Shown piece by piece: positions 25,367 to 34,332 of a stretch of 47,646 nucleotides of DNA (position 1 is the first letter of the stretch; the number at the start of each line of letters is the position of its first letter). The DNA is from Bacillota bacterium (GTDB lineage Bacteria > Bacillota > Bacilli > Alicyclobacillales > SLC66). The stretch covers positions 1 to 47,646 of the forward strand of contig JAJYOE010000007.1 of assembly GCA_021785975.1 (NCBI GenBank), given 5' to 3'. The notes beneath the pieces were generated by a model. It worked only from the letters and a program-made list of their open reading frames with translations, did no database searches and was not told the DNA's origin. Made by a program: the position numbers and the translations under genes.

Positions 25367-26380
25367 ATGAAAATTGGTAAACAGACCTGGCAGTTTGCAT
25401 CGGAACCACGTGTGATTTCTACAGGTTCAGCCGTTGGAGAAAAAGAAGGAAAAGGGCCACTTGGCATCGATTTTGATCTGGTAATTACCGATCCCTATGT
25501 CGGGCAAAAAACATGGGAAAAAGCGGAACGCAAAATGATGGAGATGGCTCAAGATAAAGCGATTGAAAAAGCCGGCCTAAGCATGAACAATATGGACATC
25601 ATTATTGCTGGTGATTTGCTTTGCCAAAATATCTCGGCCAATTTTGCGGCACGAACAGCGGGACGTCCCTATCTTGGTGTGTTTAGCGCCTGCGCAACGA
25701 GTATGGAGGCGGTGGCGCTGTCTGCGCTCATGGTGGACGCCGGGCAGGCAGATTATGCGCTGGCGGCGGTGAGTAGCCATAACAGCACCGCAGAGCGGAT
25801 GTTTCGTTTTCCCACTGAGTACGGTGCGCAGAAACCGCCAACTGCCCATTCCACCGTCACAGGGGCAGGGGCGTTAGTGATCGGGCGTGCTCCAAATGGG
25901 ATTAAAATCACCCATGCGACCATTGGAACAGTCACTGATTTAGGGGTACAAAGCCCCTGGGAAATGGGTGCCGCCATGGCACCTGCAGCAGCGCAAACGA
26001 TTGACCAGCATTTTCGTGACACAGGCAGGCAACCGACAGATTACGATGCCATCGCGACTGGCGATCTGGCGCGTGTTGGCCATCCGATTGCGAGTGAATT
26101 GCTTTTGCAAAAAGGTTGGAATTTAGGGGATAGGTTCACGGACTGCGGGATCTTAATTTATGATCCTGACTCTCAACATGAAGTGTTCAGTGGTGGAAGC
26201 GGCGCCGCTTGTTGTGCGGTAGTGACATTTTCGCATCTCTTCAACAAATTGACCACCGGAATTTGGAAACGAATTTTGATTGTTGCGACAGGGGCGTTAT
26301 TGTCGTCTGTTTCCGCCCAACAAAATGAGACTGTTCCATGCGTTGCTCATGCTGTCGTTTTTGAAGCAGATCAAAATTAG
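25367..26380 (+). CDS. spoVAD: Stage V sporulation protein AD
   Basis: 337 residues, one shorter than I recall for B. subtilis SpoVAD. Thiolase-like fold with LLCQNISANFAART, GVFSACATSMEAVALSA and GGSGAACCAVVTFSHL. SpoVAD binds dipicolinic acid and sits on the outer face of the spore inner membrane (known for B. subtilis). GAGGAG precedes the ATG. Tight spacing to spoVAC and spoVAE supports one operon. Confidence 0.96.
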   Translation: MKIGKQTWQFASEPRVISTGSAVGEKEGKGPLGIDFDLVITDPYVGQKTWEKAERKMMEMAQDKAIEKAGLSMNNMDIIIAGDLLCQNISANFAARTAGRPYLGVFSACATSMEAVALSALMVDAGQADYALAAVSSHNSTAERMFRFPTEYGAQKPPTAHSTVTGAGALVIGRAPNGIKITHATIGTVTDLGVQSPWEMGAAMAPAAAQTIDQHFRDTGRQPTDYDAIATGDLARVGHPIASELLLQKGWNLGDRFTDCGILIYDPDSQHEVFSGGSGAACCAVVTFSHLFNKLTTGIWKRILIVATGALLSSVSAQQNETVPCVAHAVVFEADQN

Positions 26381-26397
26381 CTAGGGGGAAATTGGCG

Positions 26398-26760
26398 ATG
26401 AGCGGTGTGGGAATCTTTATCATGGCATTTTTGGTGGGGGGATTCATTTGTGTTATCGGTCAGTTGATGTTTGATTTGACCAAACTGACTCCTGCCCATG
26501 TGATGACCATTTTGGTCGTGGCGGGAGCTGTGCTTGAAGGATTTGGGCTGTATGATCCACTCGTCAGATTTGCGGGGGCTGGCGCCACTGTGCCTATCAC
26601 GTCCTTTGGCAATGCGCTCGTACACGGTGCAATGGCAGAGGCCAAGCAGTATGGGATCCTCGGTCTTATCACAGGAATATTTGAAGTTACCAGTGCCGGA
26701 ATTTCTTCAGCTATCATTTTTGGCTTTCTTTCTGCCGCGGTATTTCGCCCTCGTGGATAA
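26398..26760 (+). CDS. spoVAE: Stage V sporulation protein AE (SpoVAEb type)
   Basis: 120 residues. Membrane spans are FIMAFLVGGFICVIGQLMF, VMTILVVAGAVLEGFG and a C-terminal ISSAIIFGFLSAAVF. The segment VRFAGAGATVPITSFGNALV parallels the FARYAGAGSAVPVTGFANAI segment of SpoVAC, showing the two proteins are related. It is part of the dipicolinate channel. ATG at 26398 has AGGGGGA eight bases upstream; a TTG at 26392 is too close to it. Confidence 0.94.
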   Translation: MSGVGIFIMAFLVGGFICVIGQLMFDLTKLTPAHVMTILVVAGAVLEGFGLYDPLVRFAGAGATVPITSFGNALVHGAMAEAKQYGILGLITGIFEVTSAGISSAIIFGFLSAAVFRPRG

Positions 26761-26768
26761 AAACTTTC

Positions 26769-26797
26769 TTGTTCCGATGCTTGAAGCATGGTATCAT
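26769..26797 (+). promoter_or_regulatory. Candidate lysA promoter with palindrome in its spacer
   Basis: TTGTTC, 17 bases, TATCAT starts nine bases after spoVAE. The spacer contains ATGCTT-G-AAGCAT (26777-26789), a perfect inverted repeat with six-base arms. That is where a repressor could bind. No lysine riboswitch is seen. Confidence 0.45.
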
Positions 26798-26857
26798 CTC
26801 TACAACTCATTTTACTAAATTAATAGATAGAAGAATTATGGAGTGGAGAGATCAAAA

Positions 26858-28168
26858 TTGCCGAAAAGCGGAAATGATACCTTGCTTTCAACCAATGAAT
26901 TGATGATTGGTGGCGTCTCGACCAGTTTTTTGGCGGAAAAATACGGTACGCCTCTTATTGTTTATGACGAGTCCACGATTAGGAAGCAAATTCACGATTA
27001 TAAACAGGCTTTTCGCGAAGTACAGGCAGATTTTCGCCTGGCATACGCTTGTAAAGCGTTTTGTACTGCCTATATGTGCCAAATTGCACAAGAAGAAGGA
27101 TTATGGCTCGATGTTGTCTCTGCAGGAGAACTCTTTACCGCGCTTAGCACAGGATTCAGTCCAAAGCAAATTTTGATGCATGGGAATAATAAAACAAAAG
27201 ATGAATTGGAATTGGCAATCACCTCTCAAATTGGGCTGATCGTCGTCGATAATTTTCATGAAATTGAACTGTTGGGAGAATTGTTGAATCAAGCAGGGCA
27301 ATCCATTGATATTCTCCTTCGCGTATCGCCCGGGGTGGATGTGCATACCCATGATTTTATCTCCACTGGGCAACAGGATTCAAAATTTGGATTTGACCTG
27401 TACAGCGGTCAGGTGGAAGAGGCGGTCGTAGCAGTAAAAAAACATCCCCGCATGCGTTTGATGGGACTACACGCGCATATAGGATCTCAAATCTTCGATG
27501 CGGAAGGGTTTGCCGTTGCCGCAAAACGCATGGCCGATTTATCGAAAAAATTAGAGCGTGAATACGACGTTTTGACGCATATTCTGAATCTTGGCGGAGG
27601 ACTTGGTATTCGCTATACCGAGGAAGATACACCAATGCCACTGGAAACACTGGTGGAAGAAGTGGTTCTCGCCGCGCGCAAAGCATATGAAAGTGATGGC
27701 ATGAGTTTGCCGCTCATCATGCTCGAACCTGGTAGAAGTATTGTGGCAGAAGCGGGAACTACCATTTATCGGGTGGGAAGCAGAAAAGAGATACCGGGAT
27801 TGCGAACCTACATTGCAGTGGATGGAGGAATGACGGATAATCCCCGCTTAGCGCTATATGGCGCCAAGTATGAAGCAGTCATAGCCAACCGGATGAACGA
27901 AAAGCAGAAAGAACTTGTCTCAATAGCCGGAAAGGCTTGTGAGAGCGGTGACATGTTGATATGGGATATCGAATTGCAAAAAGCAAAACCGGGTGATTTA
28001 CTCGCTGTATTTTGCACGGGGGCATACAATTATTCGATGGCGAGTAACTACAACCGCATTCCGAGACCTGCAGTGGTGTTTGTCAAAGAAGGGAAATCCA
28101 GGCTTGTTTTGCGAAGGGAAACCTACGAGGACTTATTAAGCCTTGAAACGAATGATGATTTTTCATAA
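26858..28168 (+). CDS. lysA: Diaminopimelate decarboxylase
   Basis: 436 residues, alanine-racemase-fold PLP enzyme making L-lysine from meso-diaminopimelate. The PLP lysine lies in FRLAYACKAF. LHAHIGSQIFD, LNLGGGLGIRY, EPGRSIVAEAG, GKACESGD and FCTGAYNYSMASNYN are typical and include the active-site Cys. TTG at 26858 lies seven bases after GGAGAG; a GTG at 26843 is in frame but lacks a site. Position after spoVA follows B. subtilis. In sporulating cells diaminopimelate is also used for cortex. Confidence 0.95.
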   Translation: MPKSGNDTLLSTNELMIGGVSTSFLAEKYGTPLIVYDESTIRKQIHDYKQAFREVQADFRLAYACKAFCTAYMCQIAQEEGLWLDVVSAGELFTALSTGFSPKQILMHGNNKTKDELELAITSQIGLIVVDNFHEIELLGELLNQAGQSIDILLRVSPGVDVHTHDFISTGQQDSKFGFDLYSGQVEEAVVAVKKHPRMRLMGLHAHIGSQIFDAEGFAVAAKRMADLSKKLEREYDVLTHILNLGGGLGIRYTEEDTPMPLETLVEEVVLAARKAYESDGMSLPLIMLEPGRSIVAEAGTTIYRVGSRKEIPGLRTYIAVDGGMTDNPRLALYGAKYEAVIANRMNEKQKELVSIAGKACESGDMLIWDIELQKAKPGDLLAVFCTGAYNYSMASNYNRIPRPAVVFVKEGKSRLVLRRETYEDLLSLETNDDFS

Positions 28169-28232
28169 TTCGGCTACGCGTCTATACCAATAAATCAAAA
28201 ATGACATACCTTGGTATCGAGGAGGGAATCTA

Positions 28233-28394
28233 ATGCTAACCATCCTATCCTGGATACCAAGGATTGCTCGTTTCGTGCAGATGTTTCAGGGAGTTGCTGG
28301 AGCCATGGGGCCATTCATGCCTTGGATTGGTTCTATTGTTTCGCGCTTTCGCGGTGGCAGTCGCATCGCTCACTCGTCCATGGCGCGTGGATAA
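28233..28394 (+). CDS. 53-residue amphipathic small protein
   Basis: An open frame with an excellent GAGGAGGG site seven bases before the ATG. It starts MLTILSWIPRIARFVQMFQG and ends in a basic tail (FRGGSRIAHSSMARG). The first 35 residues would form an amphipathic, Met- and Trp-containing helix. I do not recognise it. Its end overlaps the 3' end of the convergent carboxypeptidase gene by 25 bases. Upstream, CTATA, 18 bases, CATACC (28182-28210) is a weak sigma-G-like match, and ATACC-TT-GGTAT (28206-28217) is a small inverted repeat. A forespore or membrane-acting peptide is possible but unproven. Confidence 0.55.
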   Translation: MLTILSWIPRIARFVQMFQGVAGAMGPFMPWIGSIVSRFRGGSRIAHSSMARG

Positions 28395-29725
28395 ACCATG
28401 GCTCTTGACAAAGTGGTTGTCTTTTTCTTTTTCTTAATACCTGCCCTGCCGATCAGTGAAAATCCCAGACAAACCAGTGTAAGGCTGAGCGCAGGAAGTT
28501 CAGGCGCTCTGGCCGGTGGTGTGACAGGAACTGGGATCGTCTTGTCAATTTGAACCGGTAAAGTCATTTTCATGTGCTCAAAATCAATCGTCGCCGAACC
28601 GATCACCGCACCTTTCTCTACGCCATACGCAATCGGAGCGATAATCAGTGAATGGACAAAAGGCATCGATGAGTCCAGAGGCACGGGAGAATGGTTATCG
28701 CGTATGGATTCAATTCCCTGGGTAACAGGGACATTGGTCAAAGAACTGGGCATTTTGAGATTTGCGGCAGCATGATTCTTTTGATTGACGGGCACCATGG
28801 CGGTAAGCGGACTTTCTAGTGACAGTGTTGCTTGGTGGCCGCCTAATGACAGGGAGGCCACTTTAGTTCCCGCGGGGAGAATCGTCGATTCCTTAAAAGA
28901 GGAAAAACCGTAATTCAACAGACTTGTCGCATCCGTCTGCATTTCGCCGAGGAGAGGTACTTTCATCAGCACGGCGAGCAATGTGTGCCCGTTTCGTGTC
29001 GCAGAAACCACCATGGTTTGCTCCGCCTGGTCTGTCCATCCTGTCTTTATTCCGATTGCCCCCGGGTAAGTCCAAAGCATCTCGTTCAGGTTGGACAAAT
29101 ACGATGTCCATTCTTTTCCCTTCCACAAATAGTATTTCGTAGAGACAATTTTACGAAACTCAGGATTTTGCATCGCTTGCCGCGCGATCAGCGCCATATC
29201 GTAGGCGCAAGTGTAGTGATCAGCATTCTGCAGCCCATTCGGATTGACAAAATGCGTATTCACTGCACCCAATTGTTTGGCTTCCTGATTCATCATGTTG
29301 GCAAAGCCCTTTACTGAACCGCCATAGTGTTCGGCAATGGCGACAGCCGCATCATTGGCTGAATCGATCAGCAGTCCATATAGCATCTGTTGCAAGCTAT
29401 GCACTTCACCAGGAACGAGATAAACCTTATCAGGTTCCTGATTTACTGCGTTGACAGATGCTTTGATGGGATCATTTAAATGGCCGTATTTAAGCGCCAG
29501 AAGCGCCGTCATGATTTTTGTGATGCTAGCTGGATAAAGTCGTTCATAGGGATTTTTTTCATAAAGGATCTGACCGGTGGTCATATCCATTAATACCGCG
29601 CTTTGAGAGAGTAACGTGGGCGGATTAGGGGCAGTCGTCGAGGCATGTACCGAAGTCGACACTGCAAAAAGTAAGGTGGACGGAAGCACCAATAAGTATC
29701 CAACGGTTTTTATCCATTTGCGCAA
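28370..29725 (-). CDS. D-alanyl-D-alanine carboxypeptidase (S11), second paralogue
   Basis: 451 residues with an N-terminal hydrophobic signal (about 8-27). Motifs SITK (Ser67, Lys70), SAN (121-123) and KTG (226-228) are intact. The C-terminus has a membrane span and a basic tail (SLTLVCLGFSLIG then KKKKK), unlike the amphipathic anchor usual in this family. It trims pentapeptides in vegetative or sporulation wall. TTG at 29725 follows GGAAGGGA; longer in-frame starts reach back into the rib riboswitch and are unlikely. It is divergent from the rib operon and one of three S11 enzymes in the window. Confidence 0.9.
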   Translation of the reverse strand: MRKWIKTVGYLLVLPSTLLFAVSTSVHASTTAPNPPTLLSQSAVLMDMTTGQILYEKNPYERLYPASITKIMTALLALKYGHLNDPIKASVNAVNQEPDKVYLVPGEVHSLQQMLYGLLIDSANDAAVAIAEHYGGSVKGFANMMNQEAKQLGAVNTHFVNPNGLQNADHYTCAYDMALIARQAMQNPEFRKIVSTKYYLWKGKEWTSYLSNLNEMLWTYPGAIGIKTGWTDQAEQTMVVSATRNGHTLLAVLMKVPLLGEMQTDATSLLNYGFSSFKESTILPAGTKVASLSLGGHQATLSLESPLTAMVPVNQKNHAAANLKMPSSLTNVPVTQGIESIRDNHSPVPLDSSMPFVHSLIIAPIAYGVEKGAVIGSATIDFEHMKMTLPVQIDKTIPVPVTPPARAPELPALSLTLVCLGFSLIGRAGIKKKKKTTTLSRAMVYPRAMDE

Positions 29726-29767
29726 TGATAAAATTCCCTTCCATATATGTTTCGCTTTGCAATAGGG

Positions 29768-29796
29768 TTGCAACACTTGTATACTGACATTATAAC
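29768..29796 (+). promoter_or_regulatory. Sigma-A promoter of the riboflavin operon
   Basis: TTGCAA, exactly 17 bases, TATAAC. Predicted start near 29803, a few bases before the first pairing element of the FMN riboswitch. Confidence 0.75.
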
Positions 29797-29797
29797 A
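29789..29797 (-). promoter_or_regulatory. Candidate extended -10 promoter of the divergent carboxypeptidase gene
   Basis: TGT then TATAAT on the minus strand, about 64 bases before the TTG start at 29725. It shares bases with the -10 of the rib promoter on the other strand. Confidence 0.45.
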
Positions 29798-29809
29798 AAT
29801 TAATCGTAC

Positions 29810-29944
29810 TCCTTCGGGGCAGGGTGAGGCAAATGCCAATTCCCGATCGGTGGTGACGCATCAGAAAGATGCGAAGTCCACGAGCCTTTTGGCATGAACT
29901 GGTGTGAATCCAGTACCGACGGTATAGTCCGGATGTAAGAAGGA
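29810..29944 (+). ncRNA. FMN riboswitch (RFN element)
   Basis: The conserved FMN aptamer sequence is readable throughout: TTCGGGGCAGGGTGA near the 5' end, ATTCCCGATCGGTGGT, CCACGAGCC, then ACCGACGGTATAGTCCGGAT and a closing AAGAAGGA. The closing stem P1 pairs TCCTTC (29810-29815) with GAAGGA (29939-29944). FMN binding is expected to favour the terminator that follows and reduce transcription of ribDE-ribBA-ribH (established for this class). Confidence 0.97.
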
Positions 29945-29947
29945 TAA

Positions 29948-29974
29948 AGATGAGGATATTTTCCTCATTTTTTT
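29948..29974 (+). terminator. Riboswitch expression-platform terminator
   Basis: TGAGGA (29951-29956) pairs with TCCTCA (29962-29967), followed by seven T. It lies four bases after the aptamer's closing stem, as expected for transcriptional control by FMN. Confidence 0.85.
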
Positions 29975-29978
29975 CAAT

Positions 29979-30010
29979 GCGCCCCGGAAAGTTGAGGCGC
30001 TTTTATTTTT
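29979..30010 (+). terminator. Second hairpin with T-rich tail before ribD
   Basis: GCGCC (29979-29983) pairs with GGCGC (29996-30000), followed by TTTTATTTTT. The stem is only five pairs but GC-rich. It could be a back-up terminator, or it could cooperate with the first. Its T-rich tail ends five bases before the ribosome site of ribD. Confidence 0.5.
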
Positions 30011-30028
30011 GGGCAAGGGGGGCTACAG

Positions 30029-31141
30029 TTGACGCAAGACCGACAATTTATGCAGATGGCAATTGACCTTGCGAAAATGGCGATGGGACAAACCAGCCCT
30101 AACCCGGCAGTGGGAGCTCTGCTCGTTAAGTCAGGCCGCGTGATTGGCATGGGTGCTCACTTGAAAGCAGGTGAGGCACATGCTGAAATTCACGCGTTGC
30201 AAATGGCAGGACTTGACGCAAAAGACAGCACCATGTACGTCACGCTCGAGCCCTGCGCCCATCATGGCAAAACCCCGCCGTGTGCCGATGCGATTATCCG
30301 CGCAAAGGTCAAACGCGTGGTGGTAGCCATGGAAGATCCTTTTAAAAAAGTCGCGGGACGCGGGATTGCCAAACTGCGCGAAGCGGGAATCGATGTAGAG
30401 GTGGGCATGCAGCAAGAAGAAGCAAGATTGCTGAATCAGCCTTTTTTCCATTTCATCAAGACCGGAATGCCGTTTGTTACCTTGAAACTTGCCGCTACAT
30501 TAGACGGATATACCGCCGCGAGCTCAGGAGACAGCCTTTATATCACCTCTGACGCATCGAGGGAAGAAGTCCACCGATTGCGCAACATGGTGGATGCGAT
30601 CGTTGTAGGTGTAGAGACAGTGCGAAATGATGATCCACAACTTACGGTGAGGCTTGGCGAAGATGGGAAAACTCCGACTCGTGTGATTCTCGACTCGTAT
30701 TTGAGGATCCCACCAGGATCGCGACTTGTCACTGACCAGCAGAGCAAAACCTTGGTGATTACTACGGAGCTGGCACCTATTGACAAGGAAATCATCCTTA
30801 AGGAACAAGGAGTGGAAGTGGTGCGATTGCCTTCTCAGAAGGAGCGTGTATCCCTTCGAAAGGCACTTCATTACCTTGCTGATAATGGATATCTGCACCT
30901 CTTGGTCGAAGGGGGACAACGCGTAGCATCTGCATTCATAGAAGAGCAACTGGTCCATCAAGTCTGGATCTTTCATGCGCCAAAACTGCTTGGTGGGGGA
31001 AAAGGTTTGCTTTCGTGGCGCCATCCGCAGACCATGCAAGAGGCGTTTGAATTAAGCCAGGTGGAGCACCGCATTTTTGATCAGGATGTATTGACGATAG
31101 GCAATGTGGTGTACCCGGATTCTTTGACGGGGGGCGAATGA
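30029..31141 (+). CDS. ribD: Bifunctional riboflavin deaminase/reductase RibD
   Basis: 370 residues. The deaminase domain (1-145) has the zinc site His51-Ala-Glu53 and PCAHHGKTPPC (Cys76, Cys85), plus TSPNPAVGALLV. The reductase domain (about 146-365) begins FVTLKLAATLDGYTA and includes HLLVEGGQRVASAFIEE. It performs the second and third steps from GTP to riboflavin. The TTG start is six bases after AAGGGGGG. First gene of the operon, 85 bases downstream of the riboswitch closing stem. Confidence 0.96.
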   Translation: MTQDRQFMQMAIDLAKMAMGQTSPNPAVGALLVKSGRVIGMGAHLKAGEAHAEIHALQMAGLDAKDSTMYVTLEPCAHHGKTPPCADAIIRAKVKRVVVAMEDPFKKVAGRGIAKLREAGIDVEVGMQQEEARLLNQPFFHFIKTGMPFVTLKLAATLDGYTAASSGDSLYITSDASREEVHRLRNMVDAIVVGVETVRNDDPQLTVRLGEDGKTPTRVILDSYLRIPPGSRLVTDQQSKTLVITTELAPIDKEIILKEQGVEVVRLPSQKERVSLRKALHYLADNGYLHLLVEGGQRVASAFIEEQLVHQVWIFHAPKLLGGGKGLLSWRHPQTMQEAFELSQVEHRIFDQDVLTIGNVVYPDSLTGGE

Positions 31142-31142
31142 G

Positions 31143-31793
31143 TTGTTTACAGGGCTTGTCGAGGAAGTAGGCACCATCGTTCAAATCAACCATTCCGGAA
31201 ATGGCCGCAGGTTAGTGATCGCTGCCCCTTTTGTTGCAAGTGACGGAGTGGCGATTGGAGACAGCGTAGCCGTAAACGGAGTATGTCTGACTGTGGTCCA
31301 TTTGAACGGCAATCAAATGGCAGTGGACGTGGTTCCGGAAACCATGCGGCACTCCACGTTTGTCAATCTGCATCACGGTGCTTCGGTAAATTTGGAGCGA
31401 GCGATGAGAGCAGATTCACGTTTTGGAGGTCATATGGTGGCAGGACATGTAGACGGGATCGGTATCATTGCTCAAATTCAAACGGAAGACAATGCAAAAG
31501 TACTGACCATCAAAGCCGATGTGGCGTTGCTTCGTTACATCGTGCCAAAAGGGTCTATCGCAATCGATGGAATCAGCCTGACTGTCATGGACACGGAGAG
31601 GACGTCTTTCCGGATTTCGGTCATTCCGCACACAGCAGCCCAAACCACACTTCACAAAGCAAGGGTAGGTGGTCGAGTAAACCTTGAAGTGGACCAAATG
31701 GGCAAATACGCGGAAAAAATGCTGGGCAATTCATCAAAAACAGAGAATCCATCGGGTATTACACTAGAAAAACTGCAAAAGTGGGGATACTGA
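31143..31793 (+). CDS. ribE: Riboflavin synthase alpha chain
   Basis: 216 residues made of two lumazine-binding repeats: MFTGLVEEVG with GDSVAVNGVCLTV in the first, and FGGHMVAGHVDGIG with KGSIAIDGISLTV in the second. It dismutates two lumazine molecules into riboflavin. The TTG start follows GGGGGG and lies one base after the ribD stop. Called ribB in older B. subtilis nomenclature. Confidence 0.96.
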   Translation: MFTGLVEEVGTIVQINHSGNGRRLVIAAPFVASDGVAIGDSVAVNGVCLTVVHLNGNQMAVDVVPETMRHSTFVNLHHGASVNLERAMRADSRFGGHMVAGHVDGIGIIAQIQTEDNAKVLTIKADVALLRYIVPKGSIAIDGISLTVMDTERTSFRISVIPHTAAQTTLHKARVGGRVNLEVDQMGKYAEKMLGNSSKTENPSGITLEKLQKWGY

Positions 31794-31817
31794 GTTTATT
31801 TAAAAGAGGTGCGCATA

Positions 31818-33011
31818 ATGCAATTTGCGACAATTGAAGAAGCGATCACTGCGCTAAAAGACGGTCAGGTTATCATCGTTGTGGACGATGAGGATCGGGA
31901 AAACGAGGGGGATTTTGTGGCGCTGGCTGAATATGTCACACCGCAAACCATCAATTTTATGATTACTCATGGCAGAGGGCTTGTCTGCGTTCCCATTACA
32001 GAGGAGAGGGCGCGCAGGCTTGATCTGGAACCGATGGTGAAAGTGAATACCGATAATCATCACACAGCATTCACCGTATCCGTGGACCACACTTCTACCA
32101 CTACGGGAATTTCAGCAATTGAACGCTCGACTACGATTCAGGCGCTCATCGACAAAAGCAGCAAAGCGGAAGACTTCCGGCGTCCAGGACATATCTTCCC
32201 GCTCGTCGCCAAAGACGGCGGCGTATTGCGAAGAGCCGGTCATACGGAGGCGGCAGTAGATCTTGCTAAAATTGCAGGGGCCGATCCTTCTGGAGTGATC
32301 TGTGAAGTCCTAAAAGAAGACGGCACGATGGCCAGAGTTCCGGATTTGCTTGAAATCGCCAATCAGTTCGGATTATATATGGTGAAAATAGAAGATATCA
32401 TCGCCTACCGTAAAAGTAAGGAAAAATTGGTGGAACGCGCCGCCGAAGCCATCTTGCCCACAGAGTACGGTGAATTCAAAATTATCGTGTTCACTAATTC
32501 GGTCGATGGCAAGGAGCATCTAGCGCTCGCCATGGGAGACATCACACCGGACGAACCGACACTAGTACGCGTTCACTCAGAATGCCTGACAGGAGACGTG
32601 TTTGGTTCTCTGCGCTGTGACTGCGGTCCGCAACTCGATGCTGCGCTTCGACAGATCGCACAGGAGGGCAAAGGAGTACTAGTCTATATGCGTCAGGAAG
32701 GCAGAGGAATCGGACTCATCAACAAAATCCGAGCCTACCAACTGCAGGAACAGGGGCTTGATACAGTGGAGGCTAATGCGGAACTCGGTTTTGACGCAGA
32801 TCTGCGAGATTATGGGATTGGCGCACAAATTTTGCATGAGCTTGGCGTGGGAAAAATGAAACTCCTCACCAACAATCCGAGAAAAATCAAAGGGCTTCAC
32901 GGACATGGCCTTGATGTAGTGGAAAGGACTCCGCTTTTGATTGACGCAAACGAGTATAATGAAAGGTATCTGTTGACAAAGAAACTCAAATTAGGACATT
33001 TGCTGAATTAG
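31818..33011 (+). CDS. ribBA: Bifunctional DHBP synthase / GTP cyclohydrolase II
   Basis: 397 residues. The N-domain makes dihydroxybutanone phosphate: [24 protein letters not shown], and [29 protein letters not shown]. The C-domain (about 200-397) opens [24 protein letters not shown] holds the zinc Cys residues, with [17 protein letters not shown] and [10 protein letters not shown]. All key motifs in both halves are intact. ATG at 31818 has AGAGGTG seven bases upstream. Confidence 0.97.
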   Translation: MQFATIEEAITALKDGQVIIVVDDEDRENEGDFVALAEYVTPQTINFMITHGRGLVCVPITEERARRLDLEPMVKVNTDNHHTAFTVSVDHTSTTTGISAIERSTTIQALIDKSSKAEDFRRPGHIFPLVAKDGGVLRRAGHTEAAVDLAKIAGADPSGVICEVLKEDGTMARVPDLLEIANQFGLYMVKIEDIIAYRKSKEKLVERAAEAILPTEYGEFKIIVFTNSVDGKEHLALAMGDITPDEPTLVRVHSECLTGDVFGSLRCDCGPQLDAALRQIAQEGKGVLVYMRQEGRGIGLINKIRAYQLQEQGLDTVEANAELGFDADLRDYGIGAQILHELGVGKMKLLTNNPRKIKGLHGHGLDVVERTPLLIDANEYNERYLLTKKLKLGHLLN

Positions 33012-33047
33012 CCACCATATGATCAAGTCAGGGGAGTGTATTTTTTC

Positions 33048-33518
33048 ATGGGAAAAGTGTTTGAAGGTAAACTGATCGGCGAAGGCTTAAAAGTAGGAAT
33101 CGTCGTTTCCCGCTTTAATGATTTTATCTCCAAAAGTCTCTTGGAAGGCGCGAAAGACGCCTTTTTGCGCCATGGAGTCAGTGAAGAGCAGATGGATGTT
33201 GCCTGGGTTCCAGGAGCATTTGAGATTCCTTTTATTGCTAAGAAAATGGCAGAAACCAAAAAATACGATGCGGTCGTGGCACTTGGCGCTGTCATTCGTG
33301 GGTCAACTCCTCACTTTGACTATGTAGCGTCCGAAACCGCAAAAGGGGTTGCATCGACCAGTTTGCAGACTGGTGTGGTCGTGGTATTTGGCGTATTGAC
33401 GACGGATACGATTGAGCAGGCGATAGAGCGTGCGGGCACCAAGGCGGGCAATAAAGGTTGGGATGCAGCGGTGACTGCCATCGAAATGGCCAATCTTGCG
33501 CGTGCATTTCTTGCATGA
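33048..33518 (+). CDS. ribH: 6,7-dimethyl-8-ribityllumazine synthase
   Basis: 156 residues. [42 protein letters not shown] with the catalytic His, and [25 protein letters not shown] match the icosahedral beta subunit. Its stop overlaps the start of the next gene as ATGA, which joins the rib operon to the following group. Confidence 0.97.
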   Translation: MGKVFEGKLIGEGLKVGIVVSRFNDFISKSLLEGAKDAFLRHGVSEEQMDVAWVPGAFEIPFIAKKMAETKKYDAVVALGAVIRGSTPHFDYVASETAKGVASTSLQTGVVVVFGVLTTDTIEQAIERAGTKAGNKGWDAAVTAIEMANLARAFLA

Positions 33519-34330
33519 GGCGCAATGAATCGAACGTAAAACCATTGTTTCGTCGCCCGTCTCCTTATCAACAGGTGTTTGTCGGGGAGACAGGCGGCGT
33601 CAGGTTTTTGCGCTTCGGGGACAGCGGCGCTGGCTGGCAAGGCGCCATAAAAATGAACCGACCGGAAATGCTGTATTTTCCTTACCAACAGGCATTTTCG
33701 TTTTACACCGCATGGAATTCCAGGGTTCGCCGTTTTTTGTCGCTTGGGGTGGGAACTGGCACTGCGATCAGCCATGTTTATCGAAGACACCCAAGTGCAG
33801 AAATAGTCGGAGTAGAATGGGATCCCTTAGTGTTGCAGGTGGCTAAGGAATATTTCCACCTTCCCGCGGATTCGCGCGTTAGCCTTCTTGAAGCAGACGC
33901 CAGAACCTATATTATGAAAATCCAGGACCGTTTTGATCTCATCTATGTTGATGTGTATTTTCAAGAGGAGACCCCCAAAGTTTTATACTCTTCATTATAC
34001 TTACATACCTTATCGGAACTGCTTGAACCAGGTGGAGTGCTTGCGATCAATGCCATTCTGGCAACGAAAGGTCCGCTTAGCTATCCTTTTGTACACTTGT
34101 GCACTGATTTGGAGGCGCTCGTGGGGCCCACTTACAGCATCACGCTCGGTGCCATTCCTCAAATCACGCACAACGTGATGATATTTGCCCAGCGTCTTCC
34201 CGCCAAAGTCCTGACGATGTCAGAAATTCGCAGGCGCAGTTGGAAGGAAATAAACACTCATCCTGAAAACTATCCGTGGTCGACGAAAATCATGCCTTTC
34301 TTTATTAAAAAGTCGGGAAAGCAGGTGTAA
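33515..34330 (+). CDS. Spermidine synthase-like class I methyltransferase-fold protein
   Basis: 271 residues. The Rossmann motif I is [15 protein letters not shown], followed by [28 protein letters not shown] and [10 protein letters not shown], as in spermidine synthases and their many relatives that lack proven polyamine activity. No partner decarboxylase gene is present, so polyamine synthesis cannot be claimed. The ATG overlaps the ribH stop. It occupies the place where B. subtilis has ribT. Translation coupling places it in the rib transcript. Confidence 0.8.
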   Translation: MRRNESNVKPLFRRPSPYQQVFVGETGGVRFLRFGDSGAGWQGAIKMNRPEMLYFPYQQAFSFYTAWNSRVRRFLSLGVGTGTAISHVYRRHPSAEIVGVEWDPLVLQVAKEYFHLPADSRVSLLEADARTYIMKIQDRFDLIYVDVYFQEETPKVLYSSLYLHTLSELLEPGGVLAINAILATKGPLSYPFVHLCTDLEALVGPTYSITLGAIPQITHNVMIFAQRLPAKVLTMSEIRRRSWKEINTHPENYPWSTKIMPFFIKKSGKQV

Positions 34331-34332
34331 AT

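Noticed and set aside
28206-28217. ATACC-TT-GGTAT as a terminator or riboswitch before the 53-residue gene
   Set aside because: Five-pair stem with a two-base loop and no T-run; too small to call, mentioned only under the gene.
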